Source of the DNA: UBA6544 sp049601975
Lineage (GTDB): Bacteria; Pseudomonadota; Alphaproteobacteria; UBA8366
Direction of reading: 5' to 3'
Length of the DNA stretch: 7,317 nt
NCBI GenBank assembly: GCA_049601975.1
Contig: JBMYRC010000176.1
Coordinates: forward strand, 1 to 7,317
Every line of letters starts with the position of its first letter. The stretch's first letter is position 1. Below are positions 6,022-7,317 of the stretch, piece after piece. Below the pieces are notes generated by a model. The model saw only the letters and a program-made list of their open reading frames with translations. It was not told where the DNA came from and searched no databases. The translations under genes were made by a program, and so were the position numbers.

Positions 6022-6060
6022 GAACGCTCCGCACGGGATACTCCGGCGGGGCGTTTTATT
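6022..6060 (+). terminator. Rho-independent terminator of the cold-shock gene
   Basis: ACGCTCCGC (6024-6032) pairs with GCGGGGCGT (6046-6054) with one G-U wobble, and the stem continues inward with CGG/CCG (6034-6036 with 6043-6045) around a GATACT loop. TTTTATTTT follows directly. It faces the convergent CoA-transferase gene, whose stop is at 6075-6073. In the opposite direction the T-run after the stem is poor, so it probably works mainly on the plus strand. Confidence 0.9.
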
Positions 6061-6072
6061 TTGGGGAGTGTG

Positions 6073-7257
6073 CTATACCACTCCCGCTTCTTTCAGTCCG
6101 GATAATTCGTCCGCGCCGTAGCCGAGCTCGGAGAGAATTTCATCCGTATGGGCGCCGCATTCCGCGGTTGCCGTGACTAGTTTGTTGGTCGAGCGGCTCA
6201 TATGAATCGCTTGGCCGATCAAGGTGAGCAGGCCCAGCTTCTCAGATTCTACCGTTTGCGCGATACCCTGATGCTGCACTTGCGGGTCGGCGAAAGTTTC
6301 CGCCAAGGTATAGATCGGCCCGCAGGGCACGCCGGTCTCGTTCATGATCCGGATCCATTCCGCCGATTCCTTTAGCGACGTTGCGGAATCGATTTCGGCG
6401 TTCAGGGCCGTGCGGTTTTTCGCCCGATCCCCGGCCTTCGCGTAGTCCGGATGCTCAATCAAATCGGCGCGGCCGATGGCCTCGCAGAACTTGATCCACA
6501 TGCCGGGCGTTGGCGCGATGGTGAAATACCCGTCGGACGATTTGAACACACCCATCGGCGAATTGGTTGGGTGATTGTTACCTACTTGTCCCGGTAATTC
6601 CTGTTTCATCGTCCACCGCGCGGCTTGGAAATCGAGCAGGAAGATCATCGCTTCGATCAGCGAGGTGTCGACCCACTGACCTTCGCCAGACTCTTCCCGT
6701 TCCAATAATGCCATGCACACGCCGTTCGCGAGCAGCAGCCCCGCCGTGACGTCGGAGATCGCCGCACCCGATCGCATCGGGCCGCGTCCGGGCTCCCCCG
6801 TCACCCACATATGGCCACCCATACCTTGAATGATCGGATCGACGCCGGGGCGGTTCACATACGGACCGCTTTGGCCGAAACCCGAGATGCTGCCATAGAC
6901 AATGCGGGGGTTGATCACCTTGATCGTTTCGTAGTCGATGCCCAACCGGTTTTTCACATCCGGTCGGTAATTCTCAATAATGACGTCCGCCTCCACCGCC
7001 AGCTTCTTGAAGATGGCTACACCTTCCTCGCTTTTTAGGTTGAGCGTCAGCGAGCGTTTGTTGCGGTGCAGATTTTGAAAATCCGGACTATGGCGCTCCG
7101 CGAAATCTGATGGACCACCGGTCTCCGGCATTTCGATTTTGATAACCGAAGCGCCCCAATCCGCGAGCTGCTTTACTGCGGTGGGTCCCGCGCGGGCCCG
7201 GGTGAGATCGAGTACTTTGTATTTCGATAGGACGTTCGATGCCGGTTCTGTCGCCAT
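6073..7257 (-). CDS. Class III CoA transferase (CaiB/Frc family)
   Basis: A 394-residue family III acyl-CoA transferase, which moves CoA between carboxylic acids through an enzyme-bound aspartyl anhydride; members form interlocked dimers in the cytoplasm. The N-terminal half shows KVLDLTRARAGPTAVKQLAD (14-33), GASVIKIEMPETGGPSDF (35-52), NKRSLTLNLKSEEG (66-79), ADVIIENYRPDVKNRLGI (90-107) and GSISGFGQSGPY (122-133). The catalytic Asp169 is in GAAISDVTAGL (164-174), the same residue number as in formyl-CoA transferase. The C-terminal domain includes GEGQWVDTSLIEAM (196-209) and ETGVPCGPIYTLAE (309-322). Length is normal. Acid donor and acceptor cannot be told from sequence. A ribosome binding site (AAAGGA) lies 7 nt before the ATG. 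The upstream minus-strand gene ends 27 nt away, so the two are probably co-transcribed. Confidence 0.95.
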   Translation of the reverse strand: MATEPASNVLSKYKVLDLTRARAGPTAVKQLADWGASVIKIEMPETGGPSDFAERHSPDFQNLHRNKRSLTLNLKSEEGVAIFKKLAVEADVIIENYRPDVKNRLGIDYETIKVINPRIVYGSISGFGQSGPYVNRPGVDPIIQGMGGHMWVTGEPGRGPMRSGAAISDVTAGLLLANGVCMALLEREESGEGQWVDTSLIEAMIFLLDFQAARWTMKQELPGQVGNNHPTNSPMGVFKSSDGYFTIAPTPGMWIKFCEAIGRADLIEHPDYAKAGDRAKNRTALNAEIDSATSLKESAEWIRIMNETGVPCGPIYTLAETFADPQVQHQGIAQTVESEKLGLLTLIGQAIHMSRSTNKLVTATAECGAHTDEILSELGYGADELSGLKEAGVV

Positions 7258-7284
7258 TCTCGTATCCTTTCTCTGTCAAATGTC

Positions 7285-7317
7285 TCAGTCAGCCAACAGG
7301 CGGGCCAATTCCTCGCC
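7285..7317 (-). CDS. C-terminal end of an upstream gene (partial)
   Basis: The last ten codons of a minus-strand frame are visible, ending GEELARLLAD before a TGA at 7287-7285. The amphipathic, Leu- and Ala-rich tail fits a real protein C-terminus, and the 27-nt spacing to the CoA-transferase ATG fits an operon. Too little is visible to name a family. The alternative is that this is non-coding sequence upstream of the transferase. Confidence 0.45.
   Translation of the reverse strand, partial: GEELARLLAD

Overview
The window (7317 bp, moderately GC-rich) looks like the chromosome of an alphaproteobacterium, possibly from the Rhodospirillales or a related environmental lineage. This is inferred from protein style, from the compact cold-shock protein and its terminator, and from the wealth of CoA-dependent catabolic genes. 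No rRNA, tRNA, CRISPR array or transposase was seen.

Left edge (1-998) is a decaying region. The N-terminal part of a LysR-type regulator runs leftward off the window on the minus strand. Directly abutting it on the plus strand is a relic of a DUF2306 membrane-protein gene. The relic is in one frame throughout but is broken by two in-frame stop codons and lacks its 5' end. About 230 bp without a gene follow, holding one clear hairpin.

Centre (999-5575) is a compact metabolic locus of two divergent operons sharing a 63-bp promoter region (3855-3917). Leftward are an aldo/keto reductase, an enoyl-CoA hydratase/isomerase-family protein and a GAPDH of the ArsJ-associated type; the last two overlap by 4 nt. 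Rightward are the large and small (swivel) subunits of an aconitase X (DUF521/DUF126) hydro-lyase, also overlapping by 4 nt. The aconitase X pair is divergent: the small subunit lacks the serine loop expected of characterised family members, and the large subunit appears to lack one of the usual conserved cysteine positions. Together these suggest an undescribed hydroxy-acid or acyl-CoA catabolic route (dehydratase, reductase, CoA-ester isomerase/hydratase, dehydrogenase), but the substrate cannot be read from the sequence.

Right part (5576-7317) holds a CspA-type cold-shock gene with an AT-rich leader, a candidate promoter, a leader hairpin and a strong rho-independent terminator. Convergent to it is a class III (CaiB/Frc-type) CoA-transferase gene. 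Upstream of that gene is the last part of another minus-strand gene, probably in the same operon. The CoA transferase could supply acyl-CoA substrates to the central locus, but it is a separate transcription unit and the link is only suggestive.
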